Source of the DNA: Lutibacter sp.
GTDB lineage: Bacteria > Bacteroidota > Bacteroidia > Flavobacteriales > Flavobacteriaceae
Length of the DNA: 34,463 nt
Assembly (NCBI RefSeq): GCF_030692605.1
Contig: NZ_JAUYUD010000108.1
Coordinates: 1-34,463 of the forward strand
Direction of reading: 5' to 3'
This document shows, in pieces, positions 1 to 8,079 of the stretch. The translations under genes and the position numbers were made by a program. The notes below the pieces were generated by a model that worked only from the letters and a program-made list of their open reading frames with translations, searched no databases and had not been told where the DNA came from. Within the stretch, counting starts at the first letter, position 1, and each line of letters begins with the position of its first letter.

Positions 1-67
1 TAGGGCTATTCCGATGAAGGTATTCCAATACCTCAATCTCTTCATTTTTAAGTGTTATATATCTCAT
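1..67 (-). CDS. Transposase N-terminus, IS630-like (partial)
   Basis: On the minus strand an ATG at 67-65 opens a frame that stays open to the window edge and reads MRYITLKNEEIEVLEYLHRN. The short start, the E/L-rich first helix and the HRNSP segment resemble the helix-turn-helix N-terminus of IS630-family transposases as I remember it. Only 22 residues are visible, so no catalytic DDE residue can be checked. If the call is right, the element's end lies somewhere in 68-220; I could not identify a terminal repeat or TA duplication there. It could instead be another small DNA-binding protein. Confidence 0.5.
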   Translation of the reverse strand, partial: MRYITLKNEEIEVLEYLHRNSP

Positions 68-156
68 AATGAGATAAATATACGAAAATTATTATATATA
101 CGCAATAAAATACGACATTATTTTATTCTTATTACTTAATTGATGGGAGTAATGGG

Positions 157-164
157 TAATTTTG
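157..164 (+). promoter_or_regulatory. Candidate -7 promoter box TAATTTTG
   Basis: TAATTTTG matches the Bacteroidota -7 consensus TAnnTTTG and lies 57 bases before the ATG of the SRPBCC gene. No TTG box is seen at the usual -33 spacing. In DNA this AT-rich the match could be chance. Confidence 0.4.
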
Positions 165-221
165 TTGAAAAAATTAATTTAAAATCAATAACATAGTATA
201 TTTATCTAAAATTCACAATAA

Positions 222-659
222 ATGACAAATGATGGCATAACAATAACTGTTGAAGAAAACTTTTCAAAAAGCATAGAAAAAGTGTGGAAAGCAATTACAG
301 AATTAGATTTAATGAAACAATGGTTTTTTGAAAACATTCCCTCTTTTGAACCAAAAGTAGGATTTTCAACAAAATTTAATGTTCAGGCTGAAACACGAAG
401 CTTTATGCATTTATGGAAAATAATTGAAGTAATTCCCAATCAAAAAATAGTCTATAATTGGAAATATGAAGAATATGTAGGCGATGGAAATGTTATTTTC
501 GAGTTGTCGAAAACAATTGATGGCACAAAACTTAAAGTTACAAGTATTGTTTTAAAAAGTTATCCAAAGGACATTCCTGAATTCACTAGTGAAAGCTGCC
601 AAAATGGTTGGAATTATTTTATAAAATTGCGTTTAAAACAATTTATCGATACCCAATAA
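222..659 (+). CDS. SRPBCC (AHSA1/START-like) domain protein
   Basis: This 145-residue protein is a single SRPBCC domain of the AHSA1 type. The N-terminal strand-helix ENFSKSIEKVWKAI is followed by the W-containing LMKQWFF segment, the central WKIIEVIPNQKIVYNWKYE strand pair typical of AHSA1 proteins, and a C-terminal amphipathic helix with NGWNYF. It has no signal peptide, so it is probably cytosolic. Members of this superfamily bind hydrophobic ligands or chaperone partners; no substrate can be read here. The next gene starts 9 bases downstream, so the two are probably co-transcribed from the box at 157-164. Length is normal for the family. Confidence 0.85.
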   Translation: MTNDGITITVEENFSKSIEKVWKAITELDLMKQWFFENIPSFEPKVGFSTKFNVQAETRSFMHLWKIIEVIPNQKIVYNWKYEEYVGDGNVIFELSKTIDGTKLKVTSIVLKSYPKDIPEFTSESCQNGWNYFIKLRLKQFIDTQ

Positions 660-668
660 ATTTATAAA

Positions 669-1766
669 ATGAATCGATTTTTAACACCATTTTTTTTATA
701 TATACTGTTAAGTTGTAATAGTTCTGAAGATGTTTCTTCAACCGATAACAATTTAAATAACCAGTACTTCCCTCCTATTAATTCTCAAGAATGGGAAAAT
801 TCGACACCAGAAAGTTTAAACTGGAACACTTCATCTTTAAATAGTCTCTATGATTTTCTTTCATCAAAAAACACAAGGGCATTTATTGTTTTAAAAAATG
901 GAAAAATAGTATTGGAGAAATATTGGGGTTCTACTATTACAAACACAGGTAATTTTGATAAAAATTCAAGTTGGTATTGGGCTTCGGCAGGTAAAACTAT
1001 AACAGCTTATTTAGTTGGTATTGCTCAAGAAGATGGTTTATTGAATATTAATTCAAAAACATCTACTTATTTAGGTGCTTATTGGTCGAGTTTGCCATTA
1101 GAAAAAGAAAATTTAATTACCGTTAAACATCAATTAACAATGACCACTGGGTTAGATTATAATGTTTTAGATGTTGATTGTACCGATGCTATTTGCCTCA
1201 AATATAAAGTAGATGCTGGCAGCCAATGGTTTTATCATAATGCACCTTATACCCTATTAGAAAAAGTTGTGTCCAATACTGCTGGAATTACCTACAATCA
1301 ATATACTGAAAACAACCTTAACAGCAAAATTGGAATGAAAGGCACCTGGATTAAAAGTGGTTATAACAACGTATTTTATAGTACAGCAAGAGATGCGGCA
1401 AGGTTTGGTTTACTAATTTTAAATAATGGGAAATGGGAAACCAAACAATTAATGAAAGATGCTACCTATTTTAAAAATATGATAACTAGTTCTCAAAGCT
1501 TGAATCCGTCTTATGGGTATTTATGGTGGTTAAATGGTAAATCTTCTATTGTATATCCAGTTTTACCAAACTCGTTTAACACCTCATTAGCACCTGCTGC
1601 CCCAACCGATTTAGTAGCCGCAATGGGTAAAAATGGTCAGTTTATAGACATTCTTCCAAGTAAAAATATAGTAGTAATTAGGTTTGGAGAAGCTCCAGAT
1701 AACAGCTTAGTTCCCATTATTTTTCACAACGAAATTTGGCAATACCTTAGTGCGATTATTAATTAA
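669..1766 (+). CDS. Serine hydrolase lipoprotein, class C beta-lactamase fold
   Basis: A 365-residue protein with a lipoprotein signal (ILLSC, lipid Cys16), so it is expected on the periplasmic side of a membrane. The beta-lactamase/transpeptidase-like fold is shown by the S-A-G-K tetrad (Ser106, Lys109), the Y-H-N motif (Tyr189, Asn191) replacing YxN, and a late GKNGQ loop in place of KTG/HxG. These families include esterases, peptidases and PBP-like enzymes; true beta-lactamase activity should not be assumed. It lies 9 bases after the SRPBCC gene. A short AT-rich hairpin follows at 1766-1792. Confidence 0.85.
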   Translation: MNRFLTPFFLYILLSCNSSEDVSSTDNNLNNQYFPPINSQEWENSTPESLNWNTSSLNSLYDFLSSKNTRAFIVLKNGKIVLEKYWGSTITNTGNFDKNSSWYWASAGKTITAYLVGIAQEDGLLNINSKTSTYLGAYWSSLPLEKENLITVKHQLTMTTGLDYNVLDVDCTDAICLKYKVDAGSQWFYHNAPYTLLEKVVSNTAGITYNQYTENNLNSKIGMKGTWIKSGYNNVFYSTARDAARFGLLILNNGKWETKQLMKDATYFKNMITSSQSLNPSYGYLWWLNGKSSIVYPVLPNSFNTSLAPAAPTDLVAAMGKNGQFIDILPSKNIVVIRFGEAPDNSLVPIIFHNEIWQYLSAIIN

Positions 1767-1792
1767 ACTAAAACTTGCTATTTATTTTAGTT
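1766..1792 (+). terminator. Weak AT-rich hairpin after the serine hydrolase gene
   Basis: AACTAAAA at 1766-1773 pairs with TTTTAGTT at 1785-1792 around an 11-base loop. There is only one G-C pair and no clean T tract, so this is a weak terminator candidate. Confidence 0.25.
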
Positions 1793-2024
1793 AAGATAAT
1801 ATCATAATGTTATAAATCTCAATTTATACAGCTACAAAAATGATTTAATGTACCTTAAAATCTCGCTCATTTTCATTAGATTTACATAATAATTCATTGG
1901 CATTTGTCTCTTTAAAATTTAAACTGGTTAGTGCTAGAAAAATTTATTAGGATTATGAAAAGATCTCTTTTACAGTGAAAACCCTTGTTAATTTTATAAT
2001 AATTTTAATTTTAAAATCTTTAAT

Positions 2025-2627
2025 GTGAAAAAAATAATTAGAAAACTTATTAATTACTTTCTCGAAGGTCTCTTATATATTGCGCCTTTAGGAGTTACAG
2101 CTTATGTTATTTATTCAGTTTTTACATTTATTGATGGACTTTTACAAAAACAATTAGTTTCTTTAATTGGATTTGAAATTCCAGGATTAGGTATTTTAAC
2201 ACTGCTTCTCTTTTTAATTTTGGTCGGTTTTATTGGAAGAACATTTATTGCCCAACCTTTAAAAGTTTTGTTTAAAAAAGTGATAGAAAGAGTTCCTTTA
2301 CTAAATTTTGTATACTCAGCTTTTAACGATTTATTTTCGGCATTTGTTGGCAAAGAAAAAAAATTCAACAAACCAGTTTTAGTCAAAGTAAACTCAATTA
2401 CCGATTTAGAAAAATTAGGATTTATAACTGCTAAAAACTTAGAAATTATTGACGAACTAGATAAAGTTGCGGTGTATTTTCCTCATTCTTATAACTTTTC
2501 AGGTGAACTTTTTATTGTACCAAAAGCAAATGTTAAACCTTTAAATGTTAATTCTAGCGATTTAATGAAGTTTATTGTTTCTGCTGGTTTAACAGGACTG
2601 GGAAAAAACACTGAAGAAATACAATAA
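2025..2627 (+). CDS. DUF502 family inner-membrane protein
   Basis: A 200-residue protein with two hydrophobic segments at about 12-37 and 50-70, then the family-typical region with RVPLLNFVYSAFNDL and a soluble C-terminal half ending in a Gly-rich stretch (SAGLTGLGKN). This order matches DUF502 proteins, whose function is unknown. The start is GTG at 2025: the ATG two bases upstream (2023) is followed directly by a stop codon in its own frame. The next gene begins 4 bases after its stop, so the pair is probably co-transcribed. Confidence 0.85.
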   Translation: MKKIIRKLINYFLEGLLYIAPLGVTAYVIYSVFTFIDGLLQKQLVSLIGFEIPGLGILTLLLFLILVGFIGRTFIAQPLKVLFKKVIERVPLLNFVYSAFNDLFSAFVGKEKKFNKPVLVKVNSITDLEKLGFITAKNLEIIDELDKVAVYFPHSYNFSGELFIVPKANVKPLNVNSSDLMKFIVSAGLTGLGKNTEEIQ

Positions 2628-2631
2628 GTTT

Positions 2632-3915
2632 GTGACTAAATTAAAATCCATACCATCCATTTTATTAATGATAAGTATGGCTTTTTTGTTATTTTTAAGC
2701 TCGTGCAGTTCAACTCGAAAAATTAAAATAAACTTTAAAGTTGAAGCTAAAAATAAATCTGATTTCAAAGGGTTTGTATTATACAACCCAAAAACAAAAG
2801 ACGAACTAATAAATTATAATGGTCATACCTATTTTACGCCTGCTTCTAATACCAAACTTTTAACATTTTACACCGCTTTTAGAACTTTTAAAGATTCTGT
2901 TCCTGGCTTAGAATTTTATGAAACTAAAGACTCATTAATCATAAAAGGAACTGCAAACCCTTCGTTTAATTACGGATTTAACGATACAAAAATTCTTGAG
3001 TTTTTAAAAAATACTAAATTGCCTATCTATTTAATTAATGCTGCAATTGACGAGCCAGTTTATGGCTCCGGTTGGGCTTGGGACGATTATTCCTTTGCAT
3101 TTATGCCCGAGAAGAACCTGTTTCCTGTTAGTGGAAATGTTGTTACTTATCAAAATAAAAATAATGTAATTCAATCAAATCCAGCATATTTCAAATCATT
3201 TATAAAACTTGTTGAATCTAATTCAAAAACTAGAGAAGTGCATTCAAATCTATTTTATTTACTTCAAAAAAGTGATAAAATTCAAAAAACACCTTTTGTT
3301 ACTTCCAATCAAGTTGTCAAAAATGTTTTGGAAGAAATCTCAGGAAAAAGTATTCAATTAGTACCACCAAATAAAAATTACACGTTTATTAAATTATATG
3401 TTGAATCATATAGCAATCTTTATAAAAAATTATTAATTGATAGCGATAATTTTATTGCTGAACAATTACTATTACAGGTTGGTAAAGAAGTTGCAAATAC
3501 ATATAATGTTCAAAAAGCAATAGACTATTCTTTAGCTAATTATTTGTACAAATTGCCTCAAAAACCGCGTTGGGTTGATGGTTCGGGCTTATCTCGCTAC
3601 AATTTAATATCTCCAAAAGATATGGTTTTTGTGTTAGAACAATTGTACAACGAGATTCCTTTTCCTGAATTAATTACCTATTTTCCGCAAGGTGGTATTT
3701 CTGGTACCTTACAAAATCAATTTAAAAGTACTGAACCATATATATTTGCAAAAACAGGAACTTTATCCAACAACTATAATTTAAGTGGCTTTTTAAAAAC
3801 GAAAAAGGGAACAATTCTTATTTTCAGTTATATGAACAATCATTTTCTAGAAAGTACAACCCAAATAAAAAGTGATATTGAAAAAACGCTTCAAAATATT
3901 TATTTAAAATACTAA
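2632..3915 (+). CDS. dacB: D-alanyl-D-alanine carboxypeptidase, PBP4 family lipoprotein
   Basis: A 427-residue lipoprotein (FLSSC, lipid Cys25) with the three active-site motifs of penicillin-binding proteins in order: SNTK (Ser72, Lys75), SDN (271-273) and KTG (374-376). Motif spacing and the large insert between the first two fit the PBP4/S13 peptidase family, which trims or cleaves peptidoglycan stem peptides in the periplasm. The start is GTG at 2632, 4 bases after the DUF502 stop. The reading begins MTKLKSIPSI and runs straight into the signal peptide. A beta-lactamase-only role is less likely because of the KTG motif and overall length. Confidence 0.88.
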   Translation: MTKLKSIPSILLMISMAFLLFLSSCSSTRKIKINFKVEAKNKSDFKGFVLYNPKTKDELINYNGHTYFTPASNTKLLTFYTAFRTFKDSVPGLEFYETKDSLIIKGTANPSFNYGFNDTKILEFLKNTKLPIYLINAAIDEPVYGSGWAWDDYSFAFMPEKNLFPVSGNVVTYQNKNNVIQSNPAYFKSFIKLVESNSKTREVHSNLFYLLQKSDKIQKTPFVTSNQVVKNVLEEISGKSIQLVPPNKNYTFIKLYVESYSNLYKKLLIDSDNFIAEQLLLQVGKEVANTYNVQKAIDYSLANYLYKLPQKPRWVDGSGLSRYNLISPKDMVFVLEQLYNEIPFPELITYFPQGGISGTLQNQFKSTEPYIFAKTGTLSNNYNLSGFLKTKKGTILIFSYMNNHFLESTTQIKSDIEKTLQNIYLKY

Positions 3916-3981
3916 AATTATGCTCATAATAAATGAATTTCTAATTATTATGTATCTTCAACTATTCAAATTATACAACTC

Positions 3982-4995
3982 GTGAAAAATAAAAACACGT
4001 TAGCTTCAAATTCAATGGCACATTTTCTGAGCCAAACTTCACTAATTGAATATTCTACTACGGAATCTTCTAAAAAGGTTTTTCAAAATATTGATGAATT
4101 TAAAATTAGTAAGTTACCTAATAAAATTCAATGGTTTAACGTGTATGGGCTTGACCATAAAGATGAATTTAAAAAAGTTATTCATCAAAATAATTTAGAC
4201 GATTTTTTAATGAATTTAATTATTGAAAATGAACATAGAAATAAAATAATTGAACTAGATAATTCTATTTTTTTAACGTTCAAAACATTACATTATGTGA
4301 ATAATAATTTTTACTTTGAGCAAATGATGTTTATAGTATCTCCAACTTTTGTTTGGAGTATTCAAGAAAAATCAGGCGATTATTTTCAACATATCAGAGA
4401 ACGAATTGCTGAAAATAAAGGCATTATAAGAAAAAAGAAAGCTGATTATTTATTGTATCGAATAATTGAGGCAATTGTAGACAACTATTATGATGCTTAT
4501 GAAAAATTACTTGAAAAAAGTACAGAAATAAAAGATTTATCGAAAGTAAAACCTAGCCCTGAGTTTGCCATAGTTATAGAAAACAATAAACAAAATTTAT
4601 TTATCCTAAAAAAAGCAATTAGCAGTTTGCGAGAAGCAATCAGTAAAATTGAAAATCTTGATATTGAAGATTTTGAAACTTCTTATTTCAGCGAATTAAA
4701 AGAACAAGCAAATTTTATGATTGATGATATTGATTTTGACTTGCAGCAATTTGAAAGTAGCATTAACCTTATTTTTAATATTCAAAATCATAGGCTAAAT
4801 GAAGTTATGAAAACTTTAACCATAATTTCGGTAATATTTATTCCCCTTACTTTTTTAGCAGGTATTTATGGCATGAATTTTAAAAATATGCCCGAATTAG
4901 AAACACAATATGGATATTTTGTAGTTCTTGGAGTAATGATTTTTATTGTACTCATTGGTTTTTATTATTTTAAAAAATCGAAATGGTTTGATTAA
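3982..4995 (+). CDS. CorA-family divalent cation transporter
   Basis: A 337-residue protein with an acidic and helical cytosolic domain (about 1-270) and two C-terminal membrane segments (about 275-295 and 310-331). They are joined by the diagnostic G-M-N motif (297-299, in YGMNF) that forms the selectivity filter of CorA channels, and the protein ends with a basic KKSKW tail. CorA proteins carry Mg2+ or Co2+ inward as pentamers; some relatives export Zn2+, so the ion is not certain. The assigned start is GTG at 3982; an ATG at 4015 is a possible alternative. Confidence 0.88.
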   Translation: MKNKNTLASNSMAHFLSQTSLIEYSTTESSKKVFQNIDEFKISKLPNKIQWFNVYGLDHKDEFKKVIHQNNLDDFLMNLIIENEHRNKIIELDNSIFLTFKTLHYVNNNFYFEQMMFIVSPTFVWSIQEKSGDYFQHIRERIAENKGIIRKKKADYLLYRIIEAIVDNYYDAYEKLLEKSTEIKDLSKVKPSPEFAIVIENNKQNLFILKKAISSLREAISKIENLDIEDFETSYFSELKEQANFMIDDIDFDLQQFESSINLIFNIQNHRLNEVMKTLTIISVIFIPLTFLAGIYGMNFKNMPELETQYGYFVVLGVMIFIVLIGFYYFKKSKWFD

Positions 4996-5525
4996 CTATT
5001 TTATTATGCAATTCAAAAAATGTTTGTTTTCCGTTTATTAGTTTACATTTTAAACTGTTTAAATTATAATTGATTAACCCAAGTCAGTATTTGAATTTAT
5101 CTTACTTCATTATAGAACTAAAATAATTTACTGAATTTCAATTTATTATATTATTTTTTTTATATATTTACATCATTCAACTCTTAAATAGTGTGTTTTT
5201 TATCGCATTTTTTAACCCCTAAATTTTATCGTCAGTAAATTTTAAGTAGTTCAGGCTACATTTAATTTCAATTTATATTGATGAGTTATGCGAAATCACA
5301 TGTTATTCATTAGTTGATTACTAACTAAAAAAACATAAATGGAAGCATAGGCATAAAAGATGGCTCTTATTTTCTTGAAAGCTACTTTACAGATTTTTTA
5401 TTCACCACCTATTTTTTATCAAGTGCTAGTTTTGACCAAAAACAGCAATGCAAACTCTATTTTAAGAGTTGAATAAATGAATATAAACATCGATAAATAT
5501 TACTACTAACTAAAAATTAAAAATC
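4996..5525. other. 530-bp gene-free stretch with a duplicated leader copy
   Basis: No credible coding sequence is seen on either strand. At 5317-5338 lies GATTACTAACTAAAAAAACA followed by ATG at 5339, which reads only three codons before TAG. This leader resembles the real one before the lipoprotein gene at 5526 (TACTACTAACTAAAAATTAA at 5501-5520) and that at 6197-6221. The stretch may therefore keep the upstream end of a lost paralogue. No convincing TAnnTTTG promoter box or terminator was found. Confidence 0.4.
5501..5525 (+). promoter_or_regulatory. ACTAACTAAA-type leader before lipoprotein gene
   Basis: TACTACTAACTAAAAATTAA lies directly before the ATG at 5526. Near-identical leaders stand before 6222 (6197-6221) and in the gene-free stretch at 5317-5338. 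Looser versions precede 10975 and 17270. It probably serves as the A-rich translation-start region, or marks duplicated 5' ends. Confidence 0.4.
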
Positions 5526-6035
5526 ATGAAAAAACTAATTTTATTTGCATTTACACTAGCAATCCTAGTAGCCTGTACCAATCAACCTGCTCGTTACACA
5601 ACAACTTCACCTGAAATTGATGTTACAAAAGCATTAGTAAAAGATTATCAAGATGGAAATTGGCAAAGTTGGATATCTCATTATGCTGATACTGCAAAAG
5701 TTCATCATAATAGCCTTACTGCTATTACTCCACAACAACTTGAAAGCAATTTTAAAGAAACCCTAACAAACTATTCGAGCTATCATTTTTCAGACAAAGA
5801 CTTATTTTATGAAATGATTATAGACGACAAAAATGAAACGTGGGTTTATTTCTGGGGAACTTGGGAAGCTAAGGTTAATGAAACAAACAAAGAACTTGTA
5901 ATGCCTGTACACATTGCACTAAAATTTATTAATAACAAAATAGTTGAAGAATATGGATATTATGATACTTCATCAATCACTGCTGCTTTAATTGAAAAAA
6001 CAGTGGCAAAAGTGAATGAAGTAGCAACAGAATAA
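5526..6035 (+). CDS. NTF2/SnoaL-like lipoprotein (paralogue A)
   Basis: A 169-residue lipoprotein (ILVAC, lipid Cys17) with one NTF2-like cone-shaped domain. Visible family features are RYTTTSPEID, HYADTAKVHHN, the central YEMIIDDKNETWVYFWGTW block and EEYGYYD near the end. The same blocks occur in the genes at 6222 and 12669, so these three are paralogues. NTF2-like domains range from enzymes to non-catalytic binders, and no substrate or catalytic pair is evident. The lipid anchor places it in the envelope. It stands alone, 186 bases before its closest paralogue, with a nearly identical leader. Confidence 0.8.
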   Translation: MKKLILFAFTLAILVACTNQPARYTTTSPEIDVTKALVKDYQDGNWQSWISHYADTAKVHHNSLTAITPQQLESNFKETLTNYSSYHFSDKDLFYEMIIDDKNETWVYFWGTWEAKVNETNKELVMPVHIALKFINNKIVEEYGYYDTSSITAALIEKTVAKVNEVATE

Positions 6036-6221
6036 ATAGGTTGACATTTTTGAGTCTGTCTGAAAATAATAAAGGTGTATTGATTTGCAATTTCCCTCAA
6101 CCCCTGAAATTAAGCAGGTGGTAACATAATTTTTAGATGGACTCATTAATTCAAAAAAGAACTAAAAAAATGAAATTATAAAACCAACAATAATATTTAC
6201 TACTAACTAAAATTTTAAATT

Positions 6222-7109
6222 ATGAAAAAACTTATTTTATTAGGACTATCTATAGTTCTGTTTTCAGCTTGTAACAAACAACGCTATTCGCAAGACACAC
6301 CAGAAATTGAAACTGTTAAATCTTTAATAGAAAATTACAATACTAAAGCCTACGATCCTAGTATGTATGCAGATACGTCAAAAACGTATTTCAATACAAA
6401 CACCCCAATACTTTCAAGCGAAGTGATTAAGTATCATGAACAAAATGATGCTAATTATAAAGAACGTGGTTTTTTAAAGGAAGGACAAGAATATGAAATG
6501 GTTATTACCGATGAAGGTGAAATTTGGGTAAATTCTTGGTTAGATTGGAAAGGAACTTTAGCCGCAAATAACAAAGAAGTAACCATATCAATTCACTTAA
6601 CGTACCAATTCATTGATGGGAAAATTGTAAGAGAACACGGGTATTGGGATCCTACTGAAATTGTTCTTGCACTTCAAGAAGTTGAAGCCGCAAAAAACAA
6701 TCTTGTTAATCCATCTAATGTAGCCACTATAAAAAATTTGTATGCCAATTTTGCCAAAGGCGATGTGCCTGCAGTTCTTGCTACTTTTGATGCCAAAATT
6801 GTTTGGAATGAAGCTGAAAATTTCCCGTACGCAGATGGAAATCCGTATATAGGGCCTGATGCTGTTTTAAACGGAGTTTTTGCACGTGTTGGTGGCGAAT
6901 GGGACTATTATAATCTTGTTGATATTAAAATACATAATGTATCAAACGATATGGTACTAGCTACTGGTCGTTATCAGGCAAAATACAAAAAAAATGGTGC
7001 CGTATTAAATGCACAAATGGCTCATCTTTGGGGATTTAAAGATGGTAAAGTAATTAGTTTTCAGCAATTTACCGACACCAAGCAAGCAGATGATGTTGTA
7101 ACAAAATAG
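6222..7109 (+). CDS. Two-domain NTF2/SnoaL-like lipoprotein (paralogue B)
   Basis: A 295-residue lipoprotein (LFSAC, lipid Cys17). The first domain (about 20-150) matches the single-domain paralogues at 5526 and 12669, sharing RYSQDTPEIE, YADTSK, YEMVITDEGEIWVNSW and REHGYWD. The second (about 163-290) is a different SnoaL-like domain reading VATIKNLYANFAKGD, then IVWNEAENFPYADGNPY, and ending in MAHLWGFKDGKVISFQQFTD, a typical SnoaL closing strand. So this is a fusion of two cone-fold domains in one exported protein. Substrate is unknown. A long inverted repeat follows its stop. Confidence 0.82.
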   Translation: MKKLILLGLSIVLFSACNKQRYSQDTPEIETVKSLIENYNTKAYDPSMYADTSKTYFNTNTPILSSEVIKYHEQNDANYKERGFLKEGQEYEMVITDEGEIWVNSWLDWKGTLAANNKEVTISIHLTYQFIDGKIVREHGYWDPTEIVLALQEVEAAKNNLVNPSNVATIKNLYANFAKGDVPAVLATFDAKIVWNEAENFPYADGNPYIGPDAVLNGVFARVGGEWDYYNLVDIKIHNVSNDMVLATGRYQAKYKKNGAVLNAQMAHLWGFKDGKVISFQQFTDTKQADDVVTK

Positions 7110-7136
7110 CAACCATTTATTAAATTAGTTCGTTTA

Positions 7137-7220
7137 ACTATTTTTAAGATTATTTTTTTAAATCTGTAATTTTCGATTAAAAATTGCATTCAGAATTAAA
7201 AAAATAATCTTAAAAATAGT
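7137..7220. repeat. Long near-perfect inverted repeat (30-bp arms)
   Basis: Bases 7137-7161 are an exact reverse complement of 7196-7220 (25 of 25). With one mismatch (7162/7195) the pairing extends to 7166/7191, giving 30-bp arms around a 24-base loop that can itself fold further (AATTTT/AAAATT). The arms are almost entirely A and T. A partial third copy of the arm (TAACTATTTTTAAAATT) occurs at about 7306-7322, just before the next start codon. It may be a terminator, an RNA hairpin, or a MITE-like relic. Confidence 0.75.
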
Positions 7221-7329
7221 AACGCACATTTTTTATTTAATTTTTCAAAATTCATTAGAGTAACGATTTTAATTATTAGACCTATAAGGTTAAATATACT
7301 ACTATTAACTATTTTTAAAATTACACAAA

Positions 7330-8071
7330 ATGAAAAAAATATTGATTACCGGTTGTAGCTCAGGATTTGGATTTGATTCAGCCAAATACCTTGCAGAAAA
7401 AAGACACCATGTATATGCAACCATGAGAAACGTAAATGGAAAAAATTTAGAAGCTGCTTCAAGTTTAAAAGAATTCGCAACATTTAATGATTTTAAAAAT
7501 AGATGTGCTGGAAATGGATGTTACATCCGATGATAGTGTAAAAGAAGCAATGACTAATATACCCACAATAGATGTTTTGATTAATAACGCCGGACGTGGG
7601 TTTGGAGGACCTATAGAAGCTTTTACGTCTGCTGAATGTTTAGCACAATTAGATTTGAATATTGTTGGAAACATTCGGGCGGCAAATGCAGTACTTCAAG
7701 GAATGCGTGCCCAAAAATCAGGATTAATTATCCAGTTAAGTTCTATTGCAGGACGAATTGCAGCTCCAGGATTTGGCATTTATCATGCCAGTAAGTGGGG
7801 CGTTGAAGGACTCAGTGAAACTATGCGTTATGAACTTGCACCATTAGGAATTGATGTGGTTATTGTAGAACCTGGACCTTTTGCCACTAATTTTTTTCCA
7901 AGTATGATTCCTGCAGCCAACGAAGAAATTGCAAAGGCGTACCAGCATGTAGCTGAATTTAATGAAAACTTTGGAAATCAAGTTCATGCTGCATTTGCTG
8001 ATGAAAATGCACCTACAGACCCAATGATTGTGGTGAAAACATTTGAAAAATTAATTAATACGCCTACTTAA
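7330..8071 (+). pseudogene. SDR-family oxidoreductase, frameshifted by one base
   Basis: Two reading frames together make one classical short-chain dehydrogenase. The first (7330 to about 7494) carries the Rossmann motif TGCSSGFG. The second (about 7500 to 8071) carries NNAG, the catalytic Ser in IQLSSIAG and the YHASK motif (Tyr and Lys of the YxxxK pair), and closes with EPGPFATNF. Removing one A from the A5 run at 7495-7499 joins them as FNDFKIDVLEMDV and yields a 246-residue protein of normal length. Every catalytic residue is intact, so this is a recent mutation or a sequence error. The downstream regulator starts 8 bases after its stop. The substrate is not predictable. Confidence 0.85.
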
Positions 8072-8079
8072 ACTTATAT

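Noticed and set aside
669-1766. Calling this gene an antibiotic-resistance beta-lactamase
   Set aside because: The SxxK and YxN motifs are shared by many esterases and peptidases, the third motif is not KTG, and the protein is a lipoprotein. Only the fold is supported.
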